Counted from the first letter of the stretch, positions 26,727 through 35,467 are shown. The stretch: DNA of 64,000 nucleotides from Betaproteobacteria bacterium (GCA_016720425.1 JADKKQ010000006.1:1-64000); one strand, 5' to 3'. Made by a program: numbers and translations. Notes: generated by a model not told the origin, from the sequence alone.

Positions 26727-26933
26727 TCAGCCCTGCGGCTTCAACAGCATCTCGACGCCGACCTTGCCGGCGGCGATTTCGCGCAGCGCGATGACCGTCG
26801 GCTTGTCGCGATCGACCTCGACCAGCGGCGACGATCCGGCGCTGATCTGGCGCGCGCGGTTGGTGGCCGCGAGGGTGAGCTCGAAGCGGTTGGGGATGCG
26901 GTCGAGACAGTCTTCGATGGTGATGCGAGCCAT
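26727..26933 (-). CDS. rpoZ: RNA polymerase omega subunit
   Basis: A 68-aa protein starting MARITIEDCL, with the conserved NRFELTLAATNRARQI and ALREIAAGKV segments that wrap the beta' subunit. Omega helps polymerase assembly and forms part of a ppGpp binding site in enterobacteria, fitting its place before spoT. ATG 26933 gives the family's normal N-terminus; the longer upstream frame is part of gmk. Confidence 0.95.
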   Translation of the reverse strand: MARITIEDCLDRIPNRFELTLAATNRARQISAGSSPLVEVDRDKPTVIALREIAAGKVGVEMLLKPQG

Positions 26934-26958
26934 GGCCGGGTTACCTCGTGTGTGGGGT

Positions 26959-27615
26959 TCAGGGGCGGGGTGCCAACAGCGATGCGACGAGGTCCGAATG
27001 CCGGGTTCGCTGCTGCGCGCTGCGCAGGCGGCTCGCCCGGACGACGGCGGCGAGATCCGCCACGGCTGTCGCAAAGTCCTGATTAATAATAACATAATCG
27101 AACTCCCCGCAGTGGCGCATTTCTTCCTGGGCGGCGTCGAGCCGGCGGGCGATGACCTCGCTGCTGTCCTGTCCCCGTTTCTCCAGCCGTTCGCGCAGCA
27201 CCGCGAGCGACGGCGGCAGGATGAACACGAGCACCGCCGAGGGAATGAGCCCGCGGACCTGCGCGGCTCCCTGCCAGTCGATTTCCAGCAGCACGTCGTG
27301 GCCGGCGTCGACCTGCCCGCGCAGCCACTGCGACGACGTCGCGTACCAGTTGCCGTGGACGTGCGCGTGCTCGAGGAATTCGCCGGCGGCCAGCAGGGCC
27401 ATGAACTTCGCCTCGTCGACGAAGTGGTAGTGGACGCCGTCCTGCTCCCCGGGGCGGGGCCGTCGTGTCGTATAGGACACCGACAGCCGGATGCCCGCGT
27501 CGCGCTCGAGCAGTGCGTTGACGATGCTGGTCTTGCCGCCGCCCGAGGGAGCCGCGACGACGAAGAGGTTGCCGGTCGGTGCCGGGGTGTCGGGGGCGTG
27601 GCGGTCGTGGTTCAC
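26959..27615 (-). CDS. gmk: guanylate kinase
   Basis: A 218-aa enzyme that phosphorylates GMP to GDP with ATP. The P-loop is SGGGKTS (residues 24-30). The GMP-binding stretch SVSYTTRRPRPGEQDGVHYHFV and the lid region are complete. It is transcribed toward rpoZ and spoT, linking guanine nucleotide supply to (p)ppGpp metabolism. The N-terminal extension before the P-loop (about 15 residues) is slightly longer than in E. coli. Confidence 0.95.
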   Translation of the reverse strand: MNHDRHAPDTPAPTGNLFVVAAPSGGGKTSIVNALLERDAGIRLSVSYTTRRPRPGEQDGVHYHFVDEAKFMALLAAGEFLEHAHVHGNWYATSSQWLRGQVDAGHDVLLEIDWQGAAQVRGLIPSAVLVFILPPSLAVLRERLEKRGQDSSEVIARRLDAAQEEMRHCGEFDYVIINQDFATAVADLAAVVRASRLRSAQQRTRHSDLVASLLAPRP

Positions 27616-27681
27616 GTGGGGGCCTGCGTCGACGCGGGCGACGGCGCGGAGGGTCCGTCGACGATCGATCGGCGCTCCGCG

Positions 27682-27687
27682 ATTGTA
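27682..27687 (-). promoter_or_regulatory. -10 box upstream of gmk
   Basis: The minus strand reads TACAAT about 67 nt before the gmk ATG, inside the 154-nt gap after the phosphodiesterase gene. No clear -35. If real, gmk-rpoZ-spoT can be transcribed independently of yicC and gdpD. Confidence 0.35.
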
Positions 27688-27769
27688 CCGAGTCGGCTCC
27701 GCCGGCGGCGAGGATTCGCGCCGCGGGACGCCCTTGCGCTGCGGTGGCGGAGCGCCGCGCCGCGCCCGG

Positions 27770-28714
27770 TCAGCGCCGCTTCCGCAGCTCGATCTGCACG
27801 AGGTCCGGGCGATCGGAGATGATGCCGTCGACGCCCATGTCGAGCAGCTTGGCCATCATCGCCGGGTCGTTGACGGTCCAGGGAATCACCGCGATGCCGA
27901 GCGTGCGCGCCTCGGCCAGCATCGCCGGCGTCAGGTAGGTCTGGTTCGGTGCCCAGATCCTGCCGCCCGCCGCGTGGACGGCCCGCGGCACCGAGCCGCC
28001 GTGGAGTTCGGGACCGAAGCCCGCCAGCCAGGGCGAGGTTTGGCCGCCGCGGGTCGGCGCCAGGGTTCGCGACGACGTCAGGTACATGGTGCGGATTTCC
28101 GGGGCCTCCTTCTGCACCACCTGCAGCGTGCGCCAGTCGAACGACTGGATCATCGTCCGCCGCTCCATCCCCGCCTTGCGGATCTCGGCGATCGCCTTGC
28201 GCGCGAATTCGTCGGCAGGCAAGGTCGCCAACGCCTGGACCGGCGAGATCTTGGTCTCGCAGTCGAACCCGACCCGGGTGTTGCCCGACGCCTTCACCAG
28301 GTCGAAGAGGTCGGCGAGCTTCGGGATTCGCGTGCCGTCGACCGGCTGCTGGTCGGGAAAGGACTTCGCGTAGTCGGTGCCGGGCTTCAGCCGGCCGACG
28401 TCGTACTGCTGCAGCTCCGCGAACGTCAGCTCGTTGATCGCCGGGCCGCGCTGCTCCAGCCATTTCCCGTCGGGACCGCGGGTGGTGTCCGGATTGAGCC
28501 AGAGGTCGTGGTGGATCACCACGACGCCGTCCCGGGTGATCGCCATGTCGCATTCGATCGTGTCCACGCCGAGATCCAGCGCCTTCTGGAATGCCGGCAG
28601 CGTGTTCTCGGGCAAGAGGCCCCGGGCGCCGCGATGGCCCTGGAGGTCGAAGGCCTGGGCCGGCAGCGCGACGAGGGCGGCGAGGAGGGTGGCGACGAAG
28701 GCGAGGCGGGGCAT
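27770..28714 (-). CDS. periplasmic glycerophosphodiester phosphodiesterase
   Basis: A 314-aa exported enzyme. The signal peptide MPRLAFVATLLAALVALPAQA is followed at once by the catalytic GHRGARGLLPENT and the metal-binding IECDMAITRDGVVVIHHD. AGGAGA lies 5 nt before ATG 28714. Family members hydrolyse glycerophosphodiesters to glycerol-3-phosphate and an alcohol, with Ca2+ or Mg2+, feeding phosphate and glycerol uptake. It is inserted between yicC and gmk, which are neighbours in many relatives. Specificity within the family is not readable. Confidence 0.9.
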   Translation of the reverse strand: MPRLAFVATLLAALVALPAQAFDLQGHRGARGLLPENTLPAFQKALDLGVDTIECDMAITRDGVVVIHHDLWLNPDTTRGPDGKWLEQRGPAINELTFAELQQYDVGRLKPGTDYAKSFPDQQPVDGTRIPKLADLFDLVKASGNTRVGFDCETKISPVQALATLPADEFARKAIAEIRKAGMERRTMIQSFDWRTLQVVQKEAPEIRTMYLTSSRTLAPTRGGQTSPWLAGFGPELHGGSVPRAVHAAGGRIWAPNQTYLTPAMLAEARTLGIAVIPWTVNDPAMMAKLLDMGVDGIISDRPDLVQIELRKRR

Positions 28715-28791
28715 GGGATCTCCTGTGGGTCGTCTGCGCCAGAACGGAGCGGGGCCCGGCGCAGGCGCGGGGAACGCGGCGGCGGGCACGG

Positions 28792-29658
28792 TCACTCGAT
28801 GTTCTGCACCTGCTCGCGCATCTGCTCGATCAGCACCTTGAGCTCGAGCGAGGCCTGCGACAATTCGGCGTCCACGGACTTGGAACCGAGCGTGTTGGCT
28901 TCGCGGTGCAGCTCCTGCATCAGGAAGTCGAGCCGCTTGCCGGCGCTGCCGCCGGCCGCGAGCACGCGGCGCACCTCGGCGACGTGGGTGGTGAGGCGCG
29001 ACACCTCCTCGGCGACGTCGATCTTGGTCGCGAACAGGGCCAGCTCCTGCTTCAGCCGGTCCTGGTCGGGATCGAGCCCCGCTTCCCGGAGCCGGGTGCC
29101 CAGCTTGTCGGCATAGGCGGCGTGGAGCGCCGGGATCCGCGGCGCGACGCGCGCGACCTGCGCCTCGATGCCGGCGCAGCGCTCGCCCAGCATCGCCGCC
29201 GTCTTGGCGCCCTCGCGCTGGCGCGACGCGGCGAGATCGACCAGCGCGCGCGCCACGAGTTCGTGGGTGCGTGCCGCAAGTTCCTCCGGCGGCACCGTCG
29301 GCTCGGCGAGCACGCCCGGCCAGCGCAGGATCTCGGCGGTGGTCAGCGGCAGCGCCCCCGGCGCGTGGGCCTGGATCGCGGCGGCGGCGGCGGCGAGCTG
29401 CGCGACGCGATCGCCGTCGACGGCCAGCGCGGCGGCACCCGGGCTGGCCCGGTTGAGCGTCACGCGGCATTCGACCTTGCCGCGCTTCAGTTCGGCCGCG
29501 ATGCGCTCGCGCAGCGCGGATTCCTGCCCGCGCAGTTCGTCCGGCAGGCGCAGCTGGAGGTCGAGGTAGCGGTGGTTGACGCTGCGCAATTCGACGGCCA
29601 GCGAAACCCCCGGCAGCTCGGCGGCGACCGCGGCGAATCCGGTCATGCTGAGGATCAT
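28792..29658 (-). CDS. yicC: YicC-type endoribonuclease
   Basis: A 288-aa protein with the family's N-terminus MILSMTGFAAV and C-terminal half (KRLDFLMQELHREANTLGSKS). YicC/YloC proteins are metal-dependent RNases that act on small and messenger RNAs. The position upstream of gmk is conserved. It diverges from the kinase gene, with a sigma-54 site in the 160-nt gap. Confidence 0.93.
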   Translation of the reverse strand: MILSMTGFAAVAAELPGVSLAVELRSVNHRYLDLQLRLPDELRGQESALRERIAAELKRGKVECRVTLNRASPGAAALAVDGDRVAQLAAAAAAIQAHAPGALPLTTAEILRWPGVLAEPTVPPEELAARTHELVARALVDLAASRQREGAKTAAMLGERCAGIEAQVARVAPRIPALHAAYADKLGTRLREAGLDPDQDRLKQELALFATKIDVAEEVSRLTTHVAEVRRVLAAGGSAGKRLDFLMQELHREANTLGSKSVDAELSQASLELKVLIEQMREQVQNIE

Positions 29659-29764
29659 GGGCGGTTTTGGCCGGATTTGCGCATCTTTCCCGGCTTTACT
29701 TTGGTGGGGTTCATCGGGAGAATGTATTGGTTATCCCTCTCCGGTGCAAGCCGGGGGATCGTTG

Positions 29765-29781
29765 TTGGCACGCGACTTGCG
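29765..29781 (+). promoter_or_regulatory. sigma-54 promoter of the kinase/phosphatase pair
   Basis: TTGGCACGCGACTTGCG keeps the whole TGGCACG and TTGC boxes with GG-N10-GC spacing; it deviates from consensus only at the two weakest positions. Transcription should begin near 29792, 28 nt before the proposed GTG start. Confidence 0.75.
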
Positions 29782-29819
29782 TGCGACGACAACGACTTGT
29801 TGCCAACCCAACCCCCAAC

Positions 29820-30758
29820 GTGGCCGTCACCAATCAAGCGCTGACCGGCGGATACCAACTGCTGAACTACCGGGTCGACCGGCAGATCAGCCGCGGTGGC
29901 TTCTCCATCGTCTACCGGGCGTTCGACGAGACCGGCGCGCCGGTCGCCATCAAGGAATACCTGCCGTCGTCGCTGGTGCTGCGCACCGAGGGCGACATCG
30001 TTCGCGCGAGCTCGGTCGAGAATCTCACCTCGTTCCGCTACGGGATGAAGTGCTTCTTCGAGGAAGGGCGCGCGCTGGCCAAGATCAACCACCCCAACGT
30101 CGTCCGGGTGCTGAACTTCTTCCGCGCCAACGAGACCGTCTACATGGTGATGCGCTACGAGCGCGGGCGCACGCTGCAGCAGCAGATCCAGATGAAGCAG
30201 GACCAGATGTCCGAGCGCCTGGTCCGCCACGTGTTCATGCACCTGCTGAACGGCCTGCGCGAGGTGCACACGCACAAGCTGCTGCACCTCGACATCAAGC
30301 CGGCGAACATCTACCTGCGCACCGACGGCAGCCCGGTGCTGCTCGACTTCGGCGCCGCGCGCCAGACGCTGACGACGAACCGGCCGAAGCTCGCGCCGAT
30401 GTACACGCCCGGGTTCGCCGCGCCCGAGCAGTACCGCGATCCCGACCGGCTCGGGCCGTGGACCGACGTCTACGGCGTCGGCGCGTCGATGTTCGCCTGC
30501 CTCGCGGCGTTCGCGCCGCAGGCGGCCGACGCGCGCGTGCAGGAGGACCACCTGGTCGCGGCGAAGAAGATCTGGTCCGGCCAGTATTCCGACAACCTGC
30601 TGGAAGTCATCGACTGGTGCCTGCGCCTCGACCCGCTGGAGCGTCCGCAGTCGATCTTCGCGCTGCAGAAGGCGATCCGCGACATCCCGCCCAAGCGCCG
30701 CAAGCTGACCTTCCTCGACAACCTCAAGCGCCGGCTCTTCACCGAGATCGGCGCCTGA
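29820..30758 (+). CDS. soluble serine/threonine protein kinase
   Basis: A 312-aa Hanks-type kinase made of little more than the catalytic domain. Visible are the Gly-rich loop SRGGFSIV, the ATP lysine in VAIKEYL (K45), the catalytic loop HLDIKPANI (HLD in place of HRD) and DFGAAR. No membrane helix or sensor domain is present. GTG 29820 is preferred because longer starts would precede the predicted transcription start; no good Shine-Dalgarno is seen. A PP2C phosphatase gene follows 26 nt later, so the two likely form a reversible switch. The HLD loop is known in other kinases and should still be active. Confidence 0.88.
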   Translation: MAVTNQALTGGYQLLNYRVDRQISRGGFSIVYRAFDETGAPVAIKEYLPSSLVLRTEGDIVRASSVENLTSFRYGMKCFFEEGRALAKINHPNVVRVLNFFRANETVYMVMRYERGRTLQQQIQMKQDQMSERLVRHVFMHLLNGLREVHTHKLLHLDIKPANIYLRTDGSPVLLDFGAARQTLTTNRPKLAPMYTPGFAAPEQYRDPDRLGPWTDVYGVGASMFACLAAFAPQAADARVQEDHLVAAKKIWSGQYSDNLLEVIDWCLRLDPLERPQSIFALQKAIRDIPPKRRKLTFLDNLKRRLFTEIGA

Positions 30759-30784
30759 CCCGGCCGCAGGCCGACGTTTCCGCG

Positions 30785-31705
30785 ATGCGCTTCACGATTT
30801 TCCAGGAGAGTCGCAAGGGCTCGCGCAAGGTCAACCAGGACCGGATCGCCTACACCTACAGCCGCGACACGCTGCTGCTGGTCGTCGCCGACGGCATGGG
30901 CGGTCACGCGGGCGGCGAGATCGCCGCGCAGCTCTGCGCCCGGTTGTTCGTCGAGCGCTTCCAGCAGGAAGCCAAGCCGGTGCTGAAGAACCCCACGCAG
31001 TTCCTGCAGGACTCGATGCTGCGCGCGCACGCCGCGCTCGGCTCCTACGCGGCCCAGTTCTCGATGCTGGAGACCCCGCGCACGACCTGCGTCGCCTGCA
31101 TCGTGCAGGCCGGGCAGGCCTACTGGGCCCACGTCGGCGATTCCCGCCTCTATCTCTTTCGCCAGGGGGGGCTCATCGGCCAGACCAAGGACCACTCCAA
31201 GGTCCAGTACCTGATCGACCAGGGCCTGATCGGCGTCGACGACGCGGCGACGCACCCCGATCGCAACAAGATCTTCAGTTGTCTCGGCGGGCTGGCCGAT
31301 CCGGTCATCGACCTTTCCCGGCGCACGCCGCTGCGCAACGGCGACGTGATCGTCATGTGCACCGACGGCCTCTGGGGCGTGATGAAGCGCGAGGAGATCG
31401 CCGACTGGCTGGTCTCGACGCCGATCCTGACCACCGGCCCGCAGATGATGCGCGAGGCGGAGAAGCGCGGCGGCCCCGACGGCGACAACCTGTCGGTGAT
31501 CGTCGTCCGCTGGGGGCCGGAGACGCTGGCCGAGACGACGACGACGACGGTGACCGAGACCATGGGCCTCGGCGAGTTCGCGACCCAGATCGACCGCACG
31601 CTGACGCTGACCGACCGCACCGGCGTCCAGCGCGATCTTTCCGACGACGAGATCGAACGCGCGATCGAAGAGATACAATCGACGATCCAGCGCTACCGGC
31701 GCTGA
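30785..31705 (+). CDS. PP2C-family protein phosphatase
   Basis: A 306-aa Mn2+/Mg2+-dependent Ser/Thr phosphatase. The metal-site motifs are complete: VNQDR, ADGMGGHAGG, HVGDSRLYLF, CTDGLWG and GDNLSVIVV. A C-terminal tail of about 60 residues after the last motif is Thr- and charge-rich (ETTTTTVTETMGL) and could itself be phosphorylated by the upstream kinase. The gene is co-directional and 26 nt behind the kinase, and likely reverses its action. Confidence 0.92.
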   Translation: MRFTIFQESRKGSRKVNQDRIAYTYSRDTLLLVVADGMGGHAGGEIAAQLCARLFVERFQQEAKPVLKNPTQFLQDSMLRAHAALGSYAAQFSMLETPRTTCVACIVQAGQAYWAHVGDSRLYLFRQGGLIGQTKDHSKVQYLIDQGLIGVDDAATHPDRNKIFSCLGGLADPVIDLSRRTPLRNGDVIVMCTDGLWGVMKREEIADWLVSTPILTTGPQMMREAEKRGGPDGDNLSVIVVRWGPETLAETTTTTVTETMGLGEFATQIDRTLTLTDRTGVQRDLSDDEIERAIEEIQSTIQRYRR

Positions 31706-31730
31706 TGGGCGGCGTTGCTTTGGATCTGCA

Positions 31731-31795
31731 GCAGCGGCGTCAGCCGCGAATGCGACTCTCGCGTCCCACCGATCGCGGCTGAAGCCGCTCTACAA
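31731..31795. repeat. REP-like inverted pair
   Basis: Two facing hairpins: AGCGGCGTCAGCCGCGAA and, about 20 nt on, ATCGCGGCTGAAGCCGCTC followed by TACAA. Each has a GCGGC stem and a 4-nt loop. This is the form of the REP elements spread by RAYT transposases in Pseudomonas and Xanthomonas. It lies just after the phosphatase gene, where it may also block 3' decay or transcription. Confidence 0.65.
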
Positions 31796-31822
31796 GCGTA
31801 CGTTAGGATTGGTGGCTGTTGC

Positions 31823-31843
31823 CTGATCCCTGATCCCTGATAC
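31823..31843 (+). repeat. triple 7-bp tandem repeat before dnaQ-like gene
   Basis: CTGATCC occurs twice head-to-tail and is followed by the near-copy CTGATAC, ending 12 nt before the start codon. It is not a known site; it could be slippage-prone. Confidence 0.45.
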
Positions 31844-31854
31844 CTGCCACCCGA

Positions 31855-32580
31855 ATGCGCCAGATCATCCTCGACACCGAAACCACCGGCCTCTATCCCG
31901 AGCAGGGCCACCGGATCATCGAACTCGCGGGACTCGAACTCGTCGACCGCCGCCCGACCGGGCGCACCGTGCACTTCTTCCTCGACCCCGAGCGCGAGAT
32001 CGACGTCGCGGCGACCGAGGTCCACGGGATGACCTGGGACGACCTCAAGGACAAGCCCCGCTTCGCCGACGTCGCCGCCGAGTTCGTCGATTTCGCGCGC
32101 GGCGCCCAATGGGTGATCCACAACGCGCCGTTCGACCTCGCGTTCCTCGACGCCGAGTTCCGGCGCGCCGAGCTGCCGACCTGCGCTGCCGTGCACGCGG
32201 GGGTCATCGACACGCTGGCGCTGGCGCGCGAGACCTTTCCGGGGAAGCGCAACAACCTCAACGCGCTGTGCGAGCGATTCGCCATCGACAACGCGCAGCG
32301 GACGCTGCACGGGGCGCTGCTCGACGCGCAGCTGCTGGCGGAGGTCTACCTGGCGATGACGCGCGGCCAGGAAACGCTGACCATCGACATGGCGCCGCCG
32401 ATGGCGCGGCTGGAGGCCTTGGCCGCCCGCAGCGCCGGGAGTGCCGACGGGCAACGCCCGGCACTGCGGCGCATCGAGCCGACCGCGGACGAGCTGGCAG
32501 CGCACGAGGCGTACCTCGCGGCGCTCGACCGGGAATCCGGGGGGCGCTGCCTCTGGCGCGCGCAGGCCGCGGCCTCCTGA
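31855..32580 (+). CDS. dnaQ: DNA polymerase III epsilon subunit (3'-5' proofreading exonuclease)
   Basis: A 241-aa DEDDh exonuclease with all acidic motifs: LDTETTGL (ExoI), HNAPFDLAFLD (ExoII) and HGALLDAQLLAEVYL (ExoIII with His). The C-terminal 60 residues should hold the segment that binds the alpha subunit. The length matches DnaQ rather than the short stand-alone exonucleases. Starts MRQIILDTET. No Shine-Dalgarno is evident before the ATG. Confidence 0.92.
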   Translation: MRQIILDTETTGLYPEQGHRIIELAGLELVDRRPTGRTVHFFLDPEREIDVAATEVHGMTWDDLKDKPRFADVAAEFVDFARGAQWVIHNAPFDLAFLDAEFRRAELPTCAAVHAGVIDTLALARETFPGKRNNLNALCERFAIDNAQRTLHGALLDAQLLAEVYLAMTRGQETLTIDMAPPMARLEALAARSAGSADGQRPALRRIEPTADELAAHEAYLAALDRESGGRCLWRAQAAAS

Positions 32581-32701
32581 TGGCCGTGCGGCCCCGAGGC
32601 GTTCGGCGCGTCCCGTCTCGCGTCATCAGGCTGTCACACGGCGCGCGCATCGTGGCGGACCGAGTGACGGCCGCCGCGCCGCGGCCCCCATCCCGCTGTC
32701 G

Positions 32702-34849
32702 ATGAAGACCGTCCAACCCCCGCTGCTCAATCGCGAACTGTCGCTGCTCGCGTTCAACCGGCGCGTGCTCTCGCTGGCCGCGGATCGCGCCGTCCCGTTG
32801 CTCGAGCGGCTGCGCTTCCTGTGCATCCTCGGCAGCAATCTGGACGAGTTCTTCGAGATCCGGGTGGCCGGGATCAAGGAGCAGTTGCGGGCCGGAGTCG
32901 CGCCGGCCGGCATGATGCCGCCGGCGGCACGCGCGCTGCTGCACCAGGTCGGCGACGAGGTCCGGGCGCTGATCGCCGAGCAGTACCGGCTGCTGAACGA
33001 CGAGGTGCTGCCCGCGCTGGCCAGGAAGGGTGTCCACCTCGTGCGCCGGACCGATTTCCGGCCCGACGAGCGCGCCTGGGTCGCGCGCAGCTTCGAGCGC
33101 GACGTCCGCCCGTTGCTGACGCCGATCGGGCTCGATCCGGCGCACCCGTTTCCGCAGGTCGTCAACAAGAGCCTCAACTTCATCGTCGAGCTTGCCGGCA
33201 AGGATGCCTTCGGGCGGCCGACGTCGATCGCCATCGTCAAGGCCCCGCGGGTGCTGCCGCGGGTGTTCCGGTTGCCGGCGACGGTCTCGGGCGACGGTCA
33301 CTCGTTCGTCATGCTGTCGTCGGTGATTCACGCCCATCTGGGGACGCTGTTCCCGGGACGAGAGGTCGTCAACTACGCGCAGTTCCGCGTCACCCGCGAC
33401 GCCGACCTGTGGATCGACGAGGAGGAGGTCAAGAACCTGCGCCAGGCGCTGCAGGGCGAGCTCACCCAGCGCCACTACGGGGCCGCGGTGCGCCTCGAAG
33501 TGCCGACCAGCTGCCCCGATCACCTGGCGGCTTTCCTGCTCCGGCAGTTCGAGCTCGGCGACGGCGACCTCTATCGCTGCGACGGACCCGTCAACATCGC
33601 GCGGCTGGCCGCGCTGATCGACGAAGTCGACCTCGACGAGCTGAAGTACCAACCCTTCGTCCCCGGGCTTCCCGCCGCGCTGCGCGGGGAGGGCGGGATC
33701 CTGGCGGCGATCCGCAACGGCGACGTCCTGCTGCATCACCCGTACCAGTCGTTCGACCCGGTGGTCGAGTTCATCCGCTGCGCGGCGAGCGACCCGGACG
33801 TCGTCTCGATCAAGCAGACGGTGTACCGCACCGGCGTCAACTCGGTGCTGATGGAAGCGCTGGTCGAGGCCGCGCGCTGCGGCAAGGAGGTCACCGTCGT
33901 CGTCGAGCTGATGGCGCGCTTCGACGAGGAGACCAACATCAACTGGGCGGGCCGGCTGGAGCAGGCCGGCGCGCAGGTCGTCTACGGGGTCTTCGGGCTC
34001 AAGACGCACGCCAAGCTGGCGCTGCTGCTGCGCCGCGAAACCGACCGGAGCGGGCGGGTTCGCCTGGTGCCCTACGCCCACCTGGGCACCGGCAACTACC
34101 ATCCCCGGACGACGCGGCTGTACTCGGATTTCGGGCTGCTGACGCGCGACCCGGTGCTCTGCGCGGACGTCGCGGCGGTGTTCATGCACATCACCAGCCT
34201 CGCCCGCGCGGGGAAGCTGCGGCAGTTGCTGCTGGCCCCGTTCACGATGCACCGGCAGGTGCTCGCCCGCATTCGCCGCGAGAGCCGGCACGCGCGCGAA
34301 GGGCGACCGGCGCGCATCGTCGCGAAGATGAACGCGCTGGTGGAGGAGGGCGTGATCGAGGCCCTCTACGCCGCGTCGCAGGCCGGCGTCCGGATCGACC
34401 TCGTCGTCCGCGGTGCCTGTGCACTGCGCCCCGGCGTCCGCGGACTGTCCGACCACATCCGGGTGCGCTCGATCCTCGGCCGTTTTCTCGAGCACCACCG
34501 GGTGTGGCTGTTCGCCAACGACGGCGATCCCGACGTCTGGCTGTCGTCCGCCGACTGGATGGGGCGCAATCTCTTCAAGCGGATCGAAGTCGCCTTCCCG
34601 GTGCGCGACCCGGAGCAGAAGCGGCGCGTCGTCGACGAGGGGCTGCTGCGCTACCTCACCGACAACCGGGATGCCTGGACCTTGCGCGCGGACGGCAGCT
34701 GGGTCAAGGTGCGGCCGCGCCGCGGCGCGCGGCAGCGATCGGCGCAGGCCGAACTGCTGCAGCTGCTCGCCGCTCCCCGGGCCGAGGTCGCCGCGGACGA
34801 AAGTGAATCCGGGCGGCGCCGGTCTTCCCGCAAGCGCAGGACCCGATAG
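32702..34849 (+). CDS. ppk: polyphosphate kinase 1
   Basis: A 715-aa enzyme that builds polyphosphate from ATP reversibly. The N-terminal NRELSLLAFNRRVL, the autophosphorylated histidine region FGLKTHAKLALL and the second histidine EHHRVWLFANDGDPDVWLS (two short motifs quoted together) are all present. The tail ends in a basic stretch (RRRSSRKRRTR), longer than usual. The gene is followed 21 nt later by sixA and then, convergently, by ppx, so synthesis and breakdown of polyphosphate are encoded side by side. ATG 32702 is chosen by homology to the family's start; no good ribosome-binding site. Confidence 0.95.
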   Translation: MKTVQPPLLNRELSLLAFNRRVLSLAADRAVPLLERLRFLCILGSNLDEFFEIRVAGIKEQLRAGVAPAGMMPPAARALLHQVGDEVRALIAEQYRLLNDEVLPALARKGVHLVRRTDFRPDERAWVARSFERDVRPLLTPIGLDPAHPFPQVVNKSLNFIVELAGKDAFGRPTSIAIVKAPRVLPRVFRLPATVSGDGHSFVMLSSVIHAHLGTLFPGREVVNYAQFRVTRDADLWIDEEEVKNLRQALQGELTQRHYGAAVRLEVPTSCPDHLAAFLLRQFELGDGDLYRCDGPVNIARLAALIDEVDLDELKYQPFVPGLPAALRGEGGILAAIRNGDVLLHHPYQSFDPVVEFIRCAASDPDVVSIKQTVYRTGVNSVLMEALVEAARCGKEVTVVVELMARFDEETNINWAGRLEQAGAQVVYGVFGLKTHAKLALLLRRETDRSGRVRLVPYAHLGTGNYHPRTTRLYSDFGLLTRDPVLCADVAAVFMHITSLARAGKLRQLLLAPFTMHRQVLARIRRESRHAREGRPARIVAKMNALVEEGVIEALYAASQAGVRIDLVVRGACALRPGVRGLSDHIRVRSILGRFLEHHRVWLFANDGDPDVWLSSADWMGRNLFKRIEVAFPVRDPEQKRRVVDEGLLRYLTDNRDAWTLRADGSWVKVRPRRGARQRSAQAELLQLLAAPRAEVAADESESGRRRSSRKRRTR

Positions 34850-34870
34850 CCGCGAAAGGATGGACACACC

Positions 34871-35323
34871 GTGGACCTGATTCTGTGGCGACACGCCGAA
34901 GCGGAGCCGGGCGAGCCCGATCTCGGGCGCCGGCTGACCGCAAAAGGGCACAAGCAGGCGGAGCGGGTCGGATCGTGGCTGGATGGACACCTGCCGCAGA
35001 CGACGAGGATCCTGGTGTCGCCCGCCGATCGGTCGCAGGAGACCGCGCTGGCGCTCAAGCGCAAGTTCAAGACCGTCGACGCGCTCGCCCCGGGTGCTTC
35101 GGTGGCAGCGGTATTGGCCGCCGTGGGCTGGCCCGATGCGCGCGATCCGGTGCTGATCATCGGCCATCAGCCGACGCTGGGATCGGTGGCGTCGTTCCTG
35201 CTCGCCGGGGAAGAGGCGTACTGGGCGGTGAGGAAGGGCGCGGTGTGGTGGCTCAGCAATCGCGACCGCGCGGGCAACGCTCCCGTCGTGCTGCGGGTGG
35301 TGATCGGCCCCGATTTCATCTGA
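34871..35323 (+). CDS. sixA: SixA-type phosphohistidine phosphatase
   Basis: A 150-aa histidine phosphatase of the phosphoglycerate mutase branch. The catalytic RHA lies at the N-terminus (LILWRHAEAEPG) and the second histidine in IIGHQPTLG. Starts at GTG 34871, 21 nt after ppk, with AAAGGA upstream. SixA removes phosphate from histidine in proteins such as Hpt domains or phosphotransferase proteins. Its coupling to ppk suggests a phosphate link, and the nearby Hpt-rich ChpA is a conceivable target, but that is speculation. Confidence 0.88.
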   Translation: MDLILWRHAEAEPGEPDLGRRLTAKGHKQAERVGSWLDGHLPQTTRILVSPADRSQETALALKRKFKTVDALAPGASVAAVLAAVGWPDARDPVLIIGHQPTLGSVASFLLAGEEAYWAVRKGAVWWLSNRDRAGNAPVVLRVVIGPDFI

Positions 35324-35467
35324 GAACCGGTGCAGAAATCGTCGCGAGCGGGGGGAGTGCAAGGCGCGAGCGATGCGACCGACGAGACCTATCGGGTGGA
35401 TAGGCGAGGAGGGAGCGAGTGATCAACGCTGCAATCCGCCCGCGCAGTAGAGTCATTCACGGGTTCT
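35323..35467. repeat. 145-bp dyad element between sixA and ppx
   Basis: The ends are inverted near-copies: AGAACCGGTG at 35323 and CACGGGTTCT ending at 35467 (9 of 10 match). Inside, the flanks remain partly complementary (CGGGGGGAGTGCA with TGCAATCCGCCCG). The centre is a perfect hairpin CCTATC-GGGTG-GATAGG at 35388-35404. It starts on the sixA stop codon and lies between convergent genes. The build resembles a small non-autonomous palindromic repeat (MITE-like). Whether it recurs elsewhere cannot be seen here. Confidence 0.55.

Noticed and set aside
29667..29819. Upstream start for the Ser/Thr kinase
   Set aside because: The segment contains the sigma-54 promoter and encodes no kinase-like sequence.
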